Shown: positions 1-9,302 of the stretch, in pieces
Position numbering within the stretch: position 1 is the first letter of the stretch
How the letters are laid out: every line of letters begins with the position of its first letter
Origin: CAYQOX01 sp964419335
GTDB lineage: Bacteria > Hinthialibacterota > Hinthialibacteria > Hinthialibacterales > Hinthialibacteraceae
DNA: 64,000 nt
Assembly (NCBI GenBank): GCA_964419335.1
Contig: CAYQOX010000010.1
Coordinates: 45,795-109,794, forward strand
Reading direction: 5' to 3'
Notes under the pieces: generated by a model
The model's database searches: none
What the model saw: only the letters and a program-made list of their open reading frames with translations
Told to the model about the DNA's origin: nothing
Position numbers and translations under genes: made by a program

Positions 1-405
1 CAACGCACTTTAAAAGAATCCGAATCAATCGAAAAACGTGAAGTCACTCCTGAAAAACCAACCAAGGATAGTGCCGTCCAGCGGGCTGAATTCGTAAACG
101 ATCTACTGACGAATTTCGGCGGCTATGCAATGATTCCCTGTGCCTGCGGGATTCGCTTTAAAATCCCGCCAGAATTTCATAAAACCATGATTCCCTGCCC
201 TAGCTGCGGCAAACAGCATTCCAACCCTCATAAACAGGGTAACGAGCCCCCGGATCCCAACACCCCTCTGCGCTATCAACGCAAAGGAGAGGGATGGGAA
301 ACGGTAGAATGCGCTTGCGGTAAAAAAATTCAATTAAGCCCCAAATTTTCTGGTACTCATCTCAAATGCACAGACTGCAATCGTGAGATAAAAATCATTT
401 CCTAG
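1..405 (+). CDS. C-terminal part of a zinc-ribbon-like protein (5' truncated by window)
   Basis: Reading frame 1 is open from the first base of the window. It runs in frame into the ATG at 130, so the true gene starts to the left of the window and only about 134 codons are seen. The N-terminal visible part is charged and probably linker-like. The C-terminal part holds two related Cys-rich modules. The first has CAC followed by CPSC in a region with IRFKIPPEF. The second has CACGKKIQLSPKFSG followed by CTDC. Each pairs a CxC with a CxxC about 20 residues later, as in small zinc ribbons found in proteins of several environmental phyla. The module reads like the same fold duplicated. The function of the full protein is unknown. 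It ends just before a strong hairpin terminator. I am confident that it is coding and not of its role. Confidence 0.75.
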   Translation, partial: QRTLKESESIEKREVTPEKPTKDSAVQRAEFVNDLLTNFGGYAMIPCACGIRFKIPPEFHKTMIPCPSCGKQHSNPHKQGNEPPDPNTPLRYQRKGEGWETVECACGKKIQLSPKFSGTHLKCTDCNREIKIIS

Positions 406-436
406 TCACTTTTTTTCCTCCCATAGCCCAAGAATC

Positions 437-472
437 CTCCTCTATTTTTTATTACAATAGAGGAGTTTCTAT
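437..472 (+). terminator. Rho-independent terminator after the zinc-ribbon gene
   Basis: A perfect 10-bp inverted repeat (CTCCTCTATT at 437-446, AATAGAGGAG at 456-465) with a 9-nt loop is followed by a T-rich run (TTTCTATT). It lies between the stop at 405 and the next gene's ribosome binding site at about 493, so it separates two plus-strand genes. Confidence 0.7.
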
Positions 473-503
473 TAATACCATTCTATACGCACGGAGGAGT
501 CTT

Positions 504-1679
504 ATGGCAAAAATAATCAATCACACATTTATCGTTTTACTCGCTTTCACAACCATTGTCGGAATACCCCAGTCCGTCTATGCTTCTGAAAAAACGTTAG
601 AACAGGATGGTGTATCTATGAACAAAACGGATTACGGGAAAACCCCGAGTGGTGAAAAAGTCGATCTTTACACACTCGAAAATGATTTCGGCTTAAAGGT
701 TGGGATCATTACCTATGGCGGCATTATCGTTTCAATCGAAGTGCCCGATAAAGATGGCAAGATTGAAGATATTGCTCTCGGATTTGATTCGCTCGAATTT
801 TATTTGGATCAACATCCCTATTTTGGTTCCATCGTTGGCCGATATGCCAATCGCATTGCCAAAGGCAAATTTACTCTCGACGGGGAAGAATACATCTTAG
901 CGCAAAACAATGGGGCAAATGCCTTACATGGCGGGATTGAAGGTTATGACAAAAAAGTATGGAAAGCAGAAGAAATTCGGAAAGAGAATCATCCCGCACT
1001 CAAGTTAACCTATACAAGCGAAGATGGCGAAGAGGGGTATCCTGGAACCGTTGTGAACACCGTGATTTACAGCATTAATAATGACAATGAATTGAAAATC
1101 GAATATTACGCCGAGACCGATAAGGCCACCCCGATTAATTTAACCAATCATACCTATTTCAATCTTGCTGGCCATCAAAACGCCCAAGAGATAACCGATC
1201 ATATCGCATTTCTTAACGCGGATCATTACACTCCAGTCGACGATACCCTCATCCCTACTGGGAAGATCGAGAGCGTGGAAGGAACCCCCTTCGACTTCAC
1301 GAGCCCCAAGAAGATTGGGGAACGAATCAACGCCGACCATGAACAGATCGAAAAGGGCGGGGGCTACGACCATAACTTTGTACTTAATAAAAAGAAAGAG
1401 GGATTAACCTTTGGAGGACGGGTTGTTGAGCCTCAATCGGGAAGAATGCTTGAATTTTACACCACCCAACCGGGCGTGCAATTTTATACTGGGAATTTTC
1501 TGGATAGCTCTTTGAAAGGCAAAAAGGATGTTGTCTATAACCACCGTTTTGGTTTTTGCTTAGAAACCCAGCATTTCCCCGACTCACCCAATCAATCCGA
1601 TTTTCCCTCGGTCATTTTAAAACCGGGTGACCAGTACAATCAAACTACCATTTATAAATTCCTACCCAAGAAATTTTAA
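504..1679 (+). CDS. galM: Secreted aldose 1-epimerase (mutarotase)
   Basis: Interconverts the alpha and beta anomers of hexoses such as galactose or glucose. The 391-residue product starts with a hydrophobic signal peptide (about residues 1-27, ending near VYASE), so the enzyme is predicted to be exported. Family signatures follow: NRI at about 116-118, LHGG at 141-144, the catalytic histidine in NLTNHTYFN near 216, GGYDHNFV, and the catalytic Glu in FCLETQHFPDSPN near the C terminus. The last segment (PGDQYNQTTIYKF) is the usual family ending. A GGAGGA ribosome binding site lies just upstream of the ATG. The gene stands alone between two terminators. Galactokinase is 19 kb away on the other strand. 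Periplasmic or extracellular mutarotases with signal peptides are known in polysaccharide degraders, so an extracellular sugar-processing role is inferred. Confidence 0.93.
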   Translation: MAKIINHTFIVLLAFTTIVGIPQSVYASEKTLEQDGVSMNKTDYGKTPSGEKVDLYTLENDFGLKVGIITYGGIIVSIEVPDKDGKIEDIALGFDSLEFYLDQHPYFGSIVGRYANRIAKGKFTLDGEEYILAQNNGANALHGGIEGYDKKVWKAEEIRKENHPALKLTYTSEDGEEGYPGTVVNTVIYSINNDNELKIEYYAETDKATPINLTNHTYFNLAGHQNAQEITDHIAFLNADHYTPVDDTLIPTGKIESVEGTPFDFTSPKKIGERINADHEQIEKGGGYDHNFVLNKKKEGLTFGGRVVEPQSGRMLEFYTTQPGVQFYTGNFLDSSLKGKKDVVYNHRFGFCLETQHFPDSPNQSDFPSVILKPGDQYNQTTIYKFLPKKF

Positions 1680-1706
1680 CTTCATTCCATTTATCATTCA
1701 TTTAAG

Positions 1707-1733
1707 AAAGGGGCAATTCAAGCCCCTTTTTTT
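1707..1733 (+). terminator. Terminator after galM
   Basis: An 8-bp stem (AAAGGGGC at 1707-1714, GCCCCTTT at 1722-1729) with a short loop is followed by a run of T. It sits 28 bases after the galM stop codon. Confidence 0.75.
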
Positions 1734-1744
1734 ATTCATCTTCA

Positions 1745-1804
1745 GAGAATCATGTCATGTTTCCTTTTCAATGTATCAAAAAGGACTCAAATACAGGATA
1801 AACC
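1745..1804 (+). repeat. 3' fragment of the ~215-bp dispersed repeat (copy F)
   Basis: The segment begins AGAATCATGTCATG and ends in ACTCAAATACAGGATAAACC. It matches the right-hand end of the repeat copies at 25374, 26998, 60911 and 63823. The GC-rich core and left end are missing. It lies between the galM terminator and the terminator of the convergent gene at 1964. Confidence 0.75.
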
Positions 1805-1901
1805 TAAAGTTATTCGGTTGTCCAATCAGAATGTAAGTTTGATTTAAACTATAACGGAGGAATAACGATACGGACTTATTTCGAACTTATTTAAATAAGA
1901 A

Positions 1902-1938
1902 AGGGCAAGGTCACTATCGTTCTTAGCAACCTTGCCCT
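1902..1938 (-). terminator. Terminator of the large secreted protein gene
   Basis: A perfect 10-bp inverted repeat (AGGGCAAGGT at 1902-1911, ACCTTGCCCT at 1929-1938) with a 17-nt loop. Read on the minus strand it is followed by TTTCTTATTT. It sits 26 bases beyond the stop codon of the minus-strand gene. Confidence 0.65.
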
Positions 1939-1963
1939 GTATTAGATTCAATTTAAACGAGGT

Positions 1964-4900
1964 TTATTGCGGTGGTTCTTTGCCAAATTCAAGGTCACGC
2001 GCGATATCAAACCCAAGGAAGGGTGTCTCTTCATCCAGTTCAGGCGCTCCGCCAATGGCTTGGATTCCGCCATAACCGTTCAATACGTAGAATCCATCTT
2101 GCCAATCCACGGTCCCGTCTTCATTCGAATCTTCGGGATTCATGCGAATATCGCGGGCAATATCGAATTCGTAGGTATCGGCATCCAAGACGAAATTCAG
2201 ATGGCCAGTTACATCGGGTTCAGTTTCGGAACCGGCGCCCAAGGGACCATCAGGCAAACCAAAGAGTTGCCCATAGCCATTCATGGTGATGAAGTCGATG
2301 ATTTCACCCTCTTCATTGACGATCAACTCAAGAGCACGGAAGATATCCTCTTCGCTGATACCGGCAGTATTTTCAACATGGACAACGCTGGCGTTGATCT
2401 CTTCTCCAAAGGCCCACATGGCTCCATAACCATCTAGGATAACATAGCCCTTCACATTGCCTTCGGCGTCGAGTACTAATTCGAGATCACGGGCGATATC
2501 GTTCTCGAAACCTTGAGCGAGGACTTCGGGGTTGATAATCGGTTCAACATCCAACTCGCCATTCCCGTTGACATCCTCGTTTATGATAAATTCACCGCCA
2601 GGTCCGACCACAACATCAAGAACACCATTTCCGTTGGTATCTTCGGTGTCATGTTCGCCATTGTCATTGAGATCATCAAAGAGCAGCTGGCTTCCTTCGA
2701 GGCGTAAACGATCAACATCTGAGTAACCATTTTGTAATTGAACGATATCCCCATAGAAGGGCGCATCACCATAAGGAACAATGACGCCATTCCCGAGCAA
2801 TACGTAACCGGCGAAGGGAGAGTAGGAGATCACTTCGAGATCCCGGGCGAACTTCCCGCTTACATTGATCTGCTCAGAATCTATTGGAGTATCACCCGAA
2901 GCCCCCATCTTCATGATGGTTCCATCATCGACAAGCACATAGAGGGGAGAATTTTCCTCCAATTGGGCTGGATTACCTGCTTTTTTGACACCTGCCAAGG
3001 CGCGTGCGGCATCGCCTTCCAAGAATCCTGCCGAGAGTTCAGAGGAAGGAGTATGGAGTACGCCATAACCATCAAGGATGAGGAATTGGGTTCCGACGAT
3101 GGGGTCGGTGACTTTAACTTTAACTGGGTTGCTTTGATTTCCTGCGGTATCGGTGGTGGAAATATACACATGACTTTGGGTCAAACGGAGTGGGATATAG
3201 AAGGTTCCATTCCCATCCGCCTCACCGGTGGCAATAAGTTCGGTTTTGTTTGCGTTTTCGAAAACAGAAACTTTCGCATGGGGCTCAACCGACCCCGGTT
3301 TGCCAAAGATGGATTCACCGGTGACGGTAAGATCGCTGGGATCGGGGTCATCCACGTTTACATCCAAGAACACAGGGATGGGATCGGGGCTTAAATTTCC
3401 ATACTCATCCATGAGGGCAATATGGACAATCGATCTTCCAACCACGCTTTGGGTGTATGGATCCCAATAGTTCTGCCCCAGATCTAAGGCAACCGAACCT
3501 GGGAAGGGAATCCCCATTTCATTCATCAAGGGTTTATAATCAAGAATGGTGACAGATTCGCTTCGAACATCGATTTCTTCATCGTCATTCTCATCAGCAA
3601 CCACGAAAATATAGGGAATGGCGTCATCGGGTATTGAATTCGATCCCATATTGGGTGGAAGCACCCGCTTGACGGTAAGCATATCCGATTCGCCTTTACC
3701 TCTTTCTTGGAGTTCAAAATCATCAAGGTTCGGGTTAAACACGATTTCGGGACCTTCGCGGTCTAATCCTGCATCCGTATCAATTAATTCAAATCCAACT
3801 TCGCGCCATGTAAAATCTTCTTCCACCTGATCTAAGGCCACCAAGTAGAAAGTTTCAATGAAATCACCGGTAACGGGATTACGTTCTGGGACTTCTATTT
3901 CAAAAGTACCATCCTCATTGACTTCGATGGGCGTAGCCAATTCACCATAGAAGGGAAAATTGGCCGCGGAATCTTCATCCATCCCGATATAAGCGCCGAC
4001 AAAGACCTCTGAAACGGGATTACCAGAATCTGCAGAAACTGTGCGTCCCGTGACAATATCATCGGCACCTCTCATTTGATTTTCAATGTCAAGAGGATCG
4101 AAGGCCACTAAGCCGCGGGTCTTACCTGCGAGGTCAAGACCAACATAATTGCTTGTATTGCCGGTTGAATCAACAGATTGCAAGTAAACGATGCGACTGG
4201 AACCGCCTGGAATCGCCACGCTAAATTCACCATCCGCGTTGGCTCGAGCCCCCGCAATAAAGAAGGAATTTTCAGGCTGAGTGGATTGGGTGTCGGCTTC
4301 ATCTGGTACCTGATTCAAGGGGAAGCCGAAGACGAGCACATTCGCATTTCGTTCAGTCATGCCGGTAATGACGATATTGGGATAATCTACCGAAGCCACA
4401 AGATCATAAGGATCAGCCACGGAGGTATCACCTTCGATTTCGACGGGTTCCGACTCATTGCCTGCCTGGTCAATGGCGACAAGACTATAGGATTGAGCCG
4501 AGGTCACGCTTACTACGAAGGAACCGTCGGCTGCCGCGCGCGTCCCACCGGCGTTAAATTGCAGTCCATCGGCATTCTCGCCGGTTACTATAATCCAGGA
4601 TAAGGGTTCAGAGTCACCTGTAATTAAATAAGAGCCATCGCCTTGATCTTCAGTTTCAGGAGTCCCGAAAATGTTGGATTCGTTATCGGTTTCGACTGCG
4701 ATTAATTCGCGACTATCGTTTCCGAAGAAATCTTCTACACGAAGGTAGGCATTTTGTTGGAGTTTATAGGAACCTTCTTCGTTAAAAACGTGGGTTACCG
4801 GAAGCACAAAAGCGCCGGAAGCATCGGCTCTTGCTTGTCCTAAGACATCGGAGTTTGCATCATCCTCGGCATAGGCGGTGATGATAGCATAAGAATCGGC

Positions 4901-5932
4901 GGTACCTAATATATTTGCAATTCCATCGGCACCCGGTGCATTCTCATCTTCGGGATCGTTATTATTAACAACTTCGAGTTCAGCGACACCCGTTTCTACA
5001 TTGTTGGTAATGGTGGCCAACATGTATCTGGGAGTTTCTCCGCCATCCCCAGGATCACGCCGGGCGGTCACTCGAAGATAGAGATTAGGATCCAATCCAT
5101 CGTCCCCATTGACATTGGAGCTGTTTACATCACGCCAGTTGAAGGGGAAGAAGGAGCCGTTGCTGCGAAATTCTCCTTGCGCGAAGAAAGTTGTATCGAT
5201 GGAATGGACTCGTTTGGTGCGGTCCGGATTATCGATATCCACGCTGGTGGAATAGACCTCCACTTGGGAGAAGGGGGTAACACTCCGGATTTGGAAAGAG
5301 GCTTTCCCTGCGGGCAAGCCTTCAAATTGATCCACGAGAGTAGCGCTGCTTCCTGATCCCACTAATCGCTGGGTTAAAAGAACTTTACCAAAGAAGGGTT
5401 GGTCATTTTCATCGGTCGCGACGATATCGAGAAGCGCATGAGGGGGAGTCCCTTTAGAGACAGTGCTCTTCGTGCCGCTGAGCACCTGATTCGCTTCTTG
5501 TCGGTAGGTTCGAAGCGCGTCTAAAATCGCTTCCGATTCCAAGTCAAGATTCACGGTGCCTTGAATTTGTCCTTCCGTGTTCAACGCAGTGATCGTAGCC
5601 GAGGCAATATTCACACCGCCTTGGATTCGTATTGGCGAGTTGCGATGAAGAGGAAATTGACCTGTGAATGTCGAAAGACGATCAAATTCTTGACCATCAT
5701 CCGCGGTAACAGTCACCTGGCTGTTGGAAGGCACGGAGCCCGCCAATCCGAAAAGAATAATATCCTCGTTCTCTCGTATAAGCAGAACATCGCCAAAAGC
5801 ATCAGGGCCCTGTATTTTCACTCTTGCGGCTTGATCCGACTGAGCGAATCCCGAAACTGGCATGGCAAGCGCCATAATAATCAATATAGCCAGTGCTTTC
5901 GCCGCACATAATAGCCCGTTATGTTGTACCAT
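1964..5932 (-). CDS. Large secreted Ig-repeat protein with C-terminal LDGYG/FDIARDLE repeats
   Basis: About 1,322 residues. The upstream in-frame Met at 5992 has no ribosome binding site. The Met at 5932 has a perfect AGGAGG seven bases upstream and begins a clean signal peptide ending in SGFAQ. The middle (roughly 300-900) contains several bacterial Ig-like or OmpA-associated beta domains, with recurring phrases such as ADGSFVVSV, AIDQAGNESEP, STDTAGNQSNP and TGESIFGKPGS. The last ~350 residues carry about six degenerate copies of a repeat that starts like ILDGYG(V/A/G)(L/M/I) and ends like FDIARDLE. Calcium-binding-like DxNxNG loops (DLNDNGEHD, NEDVNGNGELD, DSNEDGTVD) are inserted between copies. 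The same repeat ends the protein at 43625. It is likely a cell-surface or extracellular adhesin or stalk protein. There is no visible catalytic domain and no sorting signal that I recognise. Confidence 0.85.
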   Translation of the reverse strand: MVQHNGLLCAAKALAILIIMALAMPVSGFAQSDQAARVKIQGPDAFGDVLLIRENEDIILFGLAGSVPSNSQVTVTADDGQEFDRLSTFTGQFPLHRNSPIRIQGGVNIASATITALNTEGQIQGTVNLDLESEAILDALRTYRQEANQVLSGTKSTVSKGTPPHALLDIVATDENDQPFFGKVLLTQRLVGSGSSATLVDQFEGLPAGKASFQIRSVTPFSQVEVYSTSVDIDNPDRTKRVHSIDTTFFAQGEFRSNGSFFPFNWRDVNSSNVNGDDGLDPNLYLRVTARRDPGDGGETPRYMLATITNNVETGVAELEVVNNNDPEDENAPGADGIANILGTADSYAIITAYAEDDANSDVLGQARADASGAFVLPVTHVFNEEGSYKLQQNAYLRVEDFFGNDSRELIAVETDNESNIFGTPETEDQGDGSYLITGDSEPLSWIIVTGENADGLQFNAGGTRAAADGSFVVSVTSAQSYSLVAIDQAGNESEPVEIEGDTSVADPYDLVASVDYPNIVITGMTERNANVLVFGFPLNQVPDEADTQSTQPENSFFIAGARANADGEFSVAIPGGSSRIVYLQSVDSTGNTSNYVGLDLAGKTRGLVAFDPLDIENQMRGADDIVTGRTVSADSGNPVSEVFVGAYIGMDEDSAANFPFYGELATPIEVNEDGTFEIEVPERNPVTGDFIETFYLVALDQVEEDFTWREVGFELIDTDAGLDREGPEIVFNPNLDDFELQERGKGESDMLTVKRVLPPNMGSNSIPDDAIPYIFVVADENDDEEIDVRSESVTILDYKPLMNEMGIPFPGSVALDLGQNYWDPYTQSVVGRSIVHIALMDEYGNLSPDPIPVFLDVNVDDPDPSDLTVTGESIFGKPGSVEPHAKVSVFENANKTELIATGEADGNGTFYIPLRLTQSHVYISTTDTAGNQSNPVKVKVTDPIVGTQFLILDGYGVLHTPSSELSAGFLEGDAARALAGVKKAGNPAQLEENSPLYVLVDDGTIMKMGASGDTPIDSEQINVSGKFARDLEVISYSPFAGYVLLGNGVIVPYGDAPFYGDIVQLQNGYSDVDRLRLEGSQLLFDDLNDNGEHDTEDTNGNGVLDVVVGPGGEFIINEDVNGNGELDVEPIINPEVLAQGFENDIARDLELVLDAEGNVKGYVILDGYGAMWAFGEEINASVVHVENTAGISEEDIFRALELIVNEEGEIIDFITMNGYGQLFGLPDGPLGAGSETEPDVTGHLNFVLDADTYEFDIARDIRMNPEDSNEDGTVDWQDGFYVLNGYGGIQAIGGAPELDEETPFLGFDIARDLEFGKEPPQ

Positions 5933-6180
5933 CATGCATCCTCCTATCCAGGTGCCGTCTCGCAGAAACCAATTCAAGACGGTAATTCGCATAAGGTTTT
6001 AAATAAATTCCTATACAATCCTACACAAAAATCCGAAAAAAGACATTCGCTTTAACAAACAATATCATAGGAAGAAAAAAGGGAAAAGAGAAATTTCACA
6101 CCTTCTCCAATTTAGAACCAATTTTCTTCAAGTTTTTTTGCCACATTCCAACAATCTCACTATATTACAGAAAACGAGAA

Positions 6181-6591
6181 TTAACGACTCTCTTCTTCGG
6201 TATCCACAATTTTGGGCTCCGTGGTTTGGATTTGGAGATCCGCCACAAGAATATTAATGGCTTTGACCACATGCCCGGTCATATTTTCCACGACGCTTTT
6301 GACTTCGCGTTGGATGGAGTTGGTCACTTGCGGGATAGAATGTCCCTCTTTCAAGATAATTGTCATATCAATCGAGACTTCATCGTCTCCGGTGGTGATT
6401 TTCACTCCTTTTGGAGTGTCGCTGCGCCCCCAAACTTTGGAGAGACTATCAACCAGGCCATCGGTGGATTCCATCCCCGCCACCCCGGTAATCTTCCGCG
6501 CACAAGTAACAGCAATGGTCTCAAACACCTCGTTTGAGACCCCAATATCGCCCAAATCACGCGGAACCGGTTCTTTCTTTTCTTCCATCAT
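6181..6591 (-). CDS. Asp23/Gls24 family protein
   Basis: 136 residues. It matches the Asp23/Gls24 (DUF322) family: an N-terminal segment VSNEVFETIAVTCARKI, then GVAGMES and WGRSDTPKGVKI, then a beta segment SIDMTIIL followed by GHSIPQVTNSIQREVKSVVE and a final VKAINILVADL. In Firmicutes these small envelope-stress-associated proteins sit at the cytoplasmic face of the membrane. In other phyla the role is undefined. The start codon overlaps the stop of the HU-like gene by 4 bp (ATGA), so the two are translationally coupled and form an operon, perhaps also with the upstream tRNA. No terminator is visible after the stop. Confidence 0.85.
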   Translation of the reverse strand: MMEEKKEPVPRDLGDIGVSNEVFETIAVTCARKITGVAGMESTDGLVDSLSKVWGRSDTPKGVKITTGDDEVSIDMTIILKEGHSIPQVTNSIQREVKSVVENMTGHVVKAINILVADLQIQTTEPKIVDTEEESR

Positions 6592-6869
6592 TCATTCGTG
6601 GAAATCAGTTCTTTCATATATTTACCCGCCTTAAATTGAACAATATTTCGGGCGGGAACATCGGCGGATTCTTTCGTAACCGGATTACGGCCAATCCGCG
6701 CGGGTGTTTGTTTTACTTTAAAGACCCCAAAGTTACGAATCTCGATTCTTTTTTCACGTGCCAGGGTTTCAATGAAGACATCAAACACACATTCCACAAT
6801 TGCTTTTGTGTAATTTTTTTTAAGGTTGGTTCGCTGTGAAACAATTTCAATAATTTCTTTTTTTGTCAC
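6588..6869 (-). CDS. HU/IHF-family DNA-binding protein
   Basis: 93 residues, the usual length for HU or IHF subunits. The N-terminal helix-turn-helix dimerisation segment (TKKEIIEIVSQRTNLKK) is followed by the beta-arm core with RNFGVFKVKQTPARIGRNP and the C-terminal PARNIVQFKAGK, the family hallmark. It bends or compacts DNA in the nucleoid. Whether it is HU-like (non-specific) or IHF-like (sequence-specific) cannot be told from sequence. The start is GTG at 6869 with GGGAG nine bases upstream. It lies 91 bases after the initiator tRNA gene on the same strand and overlaps the Asp23 gene by 4 bp. Confidence 0.93.
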   Translation of the reverse strand: MTKKEIIEIVSQRTNLKKNYTKAIVECVFDVFIETLAREKRIEIRNFGVFKVKQTPARIGRNPVTKESADVPARNIVQFKAGKYMKELISTNE

Positions 6870-6960
6870 GCGCTATCACTCCCAAGAGCGTATTCAGAGC
6901 ACCTTAAAACGCGGAAGAAGAATCAAAGGTGGTGGTTATGTATTTATAAAAAATCAAACT

Positions 6961-7032
<72 letters not shown>

Positions 7033-7105
7033 TCAAGTTTAATTTTACCGAATCTTCTTAGTTGCGTGTTCGGTACCTTACCGTCTCTGGCACAGCGAAC
7101 AATCT

Positions 7106-7134
7106 ACATTACTATAACACCTGCCACTTGTCAA
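7106..7134 (-). promoter_or_regulatory. Candidate sigma70 promoter for tRNA-fMet
   Basis: Minus strand: a consensus -35 box TTGACA (7129-7134), a 17-bp spacer, then TAATGT (7106-7111), a weak -10. A start near 7099 would give a leader of about 65 bases before the mature tRNA 5' end. It could also feed the HU and Asp23 genes, since no terminator is visible between them and the tRNA. Confidence 0.45.
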
Positions 7135-7154
7135 GGAATTTCAACACGTTCCGT

Positions 7155-7214
7155 CAGAAAAATATCCTAAAGACTCTGATTTTAGGATACTTGAAGTTGG
7201 CTTAACTTTCAAGT
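7155..7214 (-). terminator. Tandem hairpins, terminator of the eno-ftsB unit
   Basis: On the minus strand after the FtsB-like stop there are two hairpins. The first, at 7189-7214, has arms ACTTGAA-GTT and its complement with one bulge. The second, at 7164-7188, is ATCCTAAA paired with TTTAGGAT and is followed by ATTTTTC. The second looks like a Rho-independent terminator. Confidence 0.6.
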
Positions 7215-7238
7215 CTTTTCTTACGATTTCTTGCTTCT

Positions 7239-7550
7239 TTATTGACTATTTACGGGAACAAAGGTCACCAGAATTTCTTCTGGACCGAGATAATTCATTT
7301 TATCCCGTGCGACTTGTTCCCAGGCGGTGGGGTCGGACTCAAGCCGTTTCACCCATATTTCTTTCCTATCCAACTCATTTTTAAGGAGTTGGACATCATT
7401 TTCCATATAATAAAGTTTTTCTTTGTATCTTTCCAAGCGGTCATACCGATTAAACAGAGCAGTTAAACCAATAATGACGATTGAAATGAAAGCAATTGTC
7501 AAAAGCCATGAGAAGGTATCACAAAAAAACGCTTTAATAAGGTTGATCAT
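7239..7550 (-). CDS. FtsB/DivIC-like septum formation initiator
   Basis: 103 residues. A short N terminus is followed by one membrane span (about residues 13-32, LLTIAFISIVIIGLTALF). A coiled coil follows (DRLERYKEKLYYMENDVQLL), then a C-terminal segment with WEQVARDKMNYLGPEEI, which matches the conserved tail of DivIC/FtsB proteins. It is a bitopic divisome protein expected to bind FtsL and FtsQ in the periplasm, both of which are encoded in the dcw cluster of this window. It follows enolase on the same strand, the usual eno-ftsB arrangement in many bacteria. A GAGGAGG motif lies 13 bases before the ATG, rather distant. Confidence 0.85.
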   Translation of the reverse strand: MINLIKAFFCDTFSWLLTIAFISIVIIGLTALFNRYDRLERYKEKLYYMENDVQLLKNELDRKEIWVKRLESDPTAWEQVARDKMNYLGPEEILVTFVPVNSQ

Positions 7551-7641
7551 GATTGGTTAAGCATCCTCCTCATTTTTTTGTATACTCATTTAAACGGAAT
7601 GACTATGAAGCAGCACTTCGCGATTCTAATCTCGTAACTAC

Positions 7642-8937
7642 TTAGCGTTTAAAGACTTCTTTACCCGGATAGACGGCGGCTTCTCCGAGTTGTTCTTCGA
7701 TGCGCAACAATTGATTGTATTTACACACCCGGTCGGTACGGCAAAGGGATCCGGTTTTGATTTGTCCCGCATTGGTCGCTACGGCAAGATCAGCGATGGT
7801 GGTATCTTCGGTTTCTCCGCTGCGATGGGAGATGACGTTGGTATAGCGATTTCGTTTTGCGAGATCAATCACTTCCATGGTCTCGCTGAGAGAACCGATC
7901 TGATTAAATTTGATCAGAATCGAATTGGCGATCCCCTGATCGATGCCTTTGCAGAGACGTTCACGGTTGGTGACAAAGAGATCGTCGCCAACCAGTTGGA
8001 TTTTATTTCCTAGTTTTTCGGTCATTAGTTGCCAGCCATCCCAATCATTTTCATCCATGCCGTCTTCGATGGAAAGAATGGGATATTTGGAGCAAAGTTC
8101 TTCATAGAATGCGACTAATTCGGCGGCGCTTTTCTTAGGATTCGTTTCGGCGGAAAGAACGTACGTTTTAGAGTCCGCGTCATAAAATTCAGAGGAGGCC
8201 ACATCCAAGGCCAATGAAATTTGTTCTCCCGGTTTATAGCCCGCTTTTTCAATCGCGGTAATAATGACCGAGAGGCCTTCTTCATTGGAATCGACTGCGG
8301 GGGCAAAGCCGCCTTCGTCGCCAACCGCGGTATTTTTCCCTTGTTCGGCGAGGACTTTTTTCAAGTTATGGAAGACTTCGACACCCATGCGCAGGGCTTC
8401 TTTGAAAGAAGGTGCCCCATGGGGGATGATCATACATTCTTGGATATCCAGGTTATTATCCGCATGTTCTCCGCCGTTAAGGATGTTCATCATGGGAACG
8501 GGAAGCATGAAGGTCGAAGCGCCACCCAAGTAGCGATAAAGCGGTTGGTCGAGCACTTCGGAGGCTGCACGAGCCGCCGCTAAAGAAACACCCAGAATCG
8601 CATTCGCCCCTAATTTTGATTTATTGGGAGTTCCATCCAGATCGAGCATGGCTTTATCGATTGCCAATTGATCGAAAACGCTCATTCCAACGAGGTTGGG
8701 GGTGATACGATCATTGACATTGGCCACCGCTTTGGTAACCCCTTTTCCCATATAGCGGCCTTTATCGGCATCGCGTAATTCGATGGCTTCGTGTTCGCCT
8801 GTGGAGGCGCCGGAAGGTACGCAGGCGCGGCCAACGACTCCAAGTTCCAATTCTACATCGACTTCTATCGTTGGATTCCCCCGGGAATCCAAAATTTCCC
8901 GTGCATGTATGTGTCGAATTCTGCATTCATCGGCCAT
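7642..8937 (-). CDS. eno: Enolase (phosphopyruvate hydratase)
   Basis: Converts 2-phosphoglycerate to phosphoenolpyruvate in glycolysis and gluconeogenesis; cytosolic, Mg-dependent. The 431-residue length is normal. Signatures in order: ARE(I)LDSRGNPT near the start, GASTGEHEA, the catalytic GDEGGFAP near 207-214, SIEDGM, the lysine-bearing KFNQIGS, and the enolase signature SHRSGETEDTTIADLAV near residues 367-383. AAGGAG lies 11 bases before the ATG. The gene is followed by the FtsB-like gene and preceded by a candidate promoter. Confidence 0.98.
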   Translation of the reverse strand: MADECRIRHIHAREILDSRGNPTIEVDVELELGVVGRACVPSGASTGEHEAIELRDADKGRYMGKGVTKAVANVNDRITPNLVGMSVFDQLAIDKAMLDLDGTPNKSKLGANAILGVSLAAARAASEVLDQPLYRYLGGASTFMLPVPMMNILNGGEHADNNLDIQECMIIPHGAPSFKEALRMGVEVFHNLKKVLAEQGKNTAVGDEGGFAPAVDSNEEGLSVIITAIEKAGYKPGEQISLALDVASSEFYDADSKTYVLSAETNPKKSAAELVAFYEELCSKYPILSIEDGMDENDWDGWQLMTEKLGNKIQLVGDDLFVTNRERLCKGIDQGIANSILIKFNQIGSLSETMEVIDLAKRNRYTNVISHRSGETEDTTIADLAVATNAGQIKTGSLCRTDRVCKYNQLLRIEEQLGEAAVYPGKEVFKR

Positions 8938-9302
8938 GATGAAAGAATCTCCTTCTAAATTATGGTAAATTTTTTCTATTTTAAACGGTAAAGTCGAATT
9001 TCATAACGGCTGGAGAGATAAAAACGTAGAAAGATTCTCTACAACCATATAAACGATATTAGACTCTACGTTTAATGTCAACAGGATTACAACAAGGAAA
9101 ACATAAAAAAACTAATTGATTTGCTTGCGTCTATATACAGTATGTATGGTGATTTCTCCTTTATGGTAGTGGCAATAGGGATAAGCAGGCTAGGGCTGTG
9201 GAATCTTTTTTCTTCTTGTTTGCGGTACAAGATCAAACGAGCGATATTATTTAGCAAAAGAGGGTAAGAATTGCCTCGGTTCGTAACAATTAATTGGTTG
9301 AT
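8938..9302. other. Intergenic stretch between eno and the M32 carboxypeptidase
   Basis: 365 bp, A+T-rich. Apart from the enolase promoter at 9053-9081 I see no gene, RNA or repeat. The short palindromic TATATACA-like segment near 9132 is not convincing as an operator. Confidence 0.5.
9053..9081 (-). promoter_or_regulatory. Candidate sigma70 promoter for enolase
   Basis: Minus strand: a consensus TTGACA (9076-9081), a 17-bp spacer and TATCGT (9053-9058). The predicted transcript start near 9046 gives a leader of about 110 bases to the eno start codon. Confidence 0.5.

Noticed and set aside
5933..5992. Upstream Met at 5992 for the large secreted protein
   Set aside because: It puts 20 unsupported residues before the signal peptide. 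AGGAGG is seven bases before the Met at 5932.
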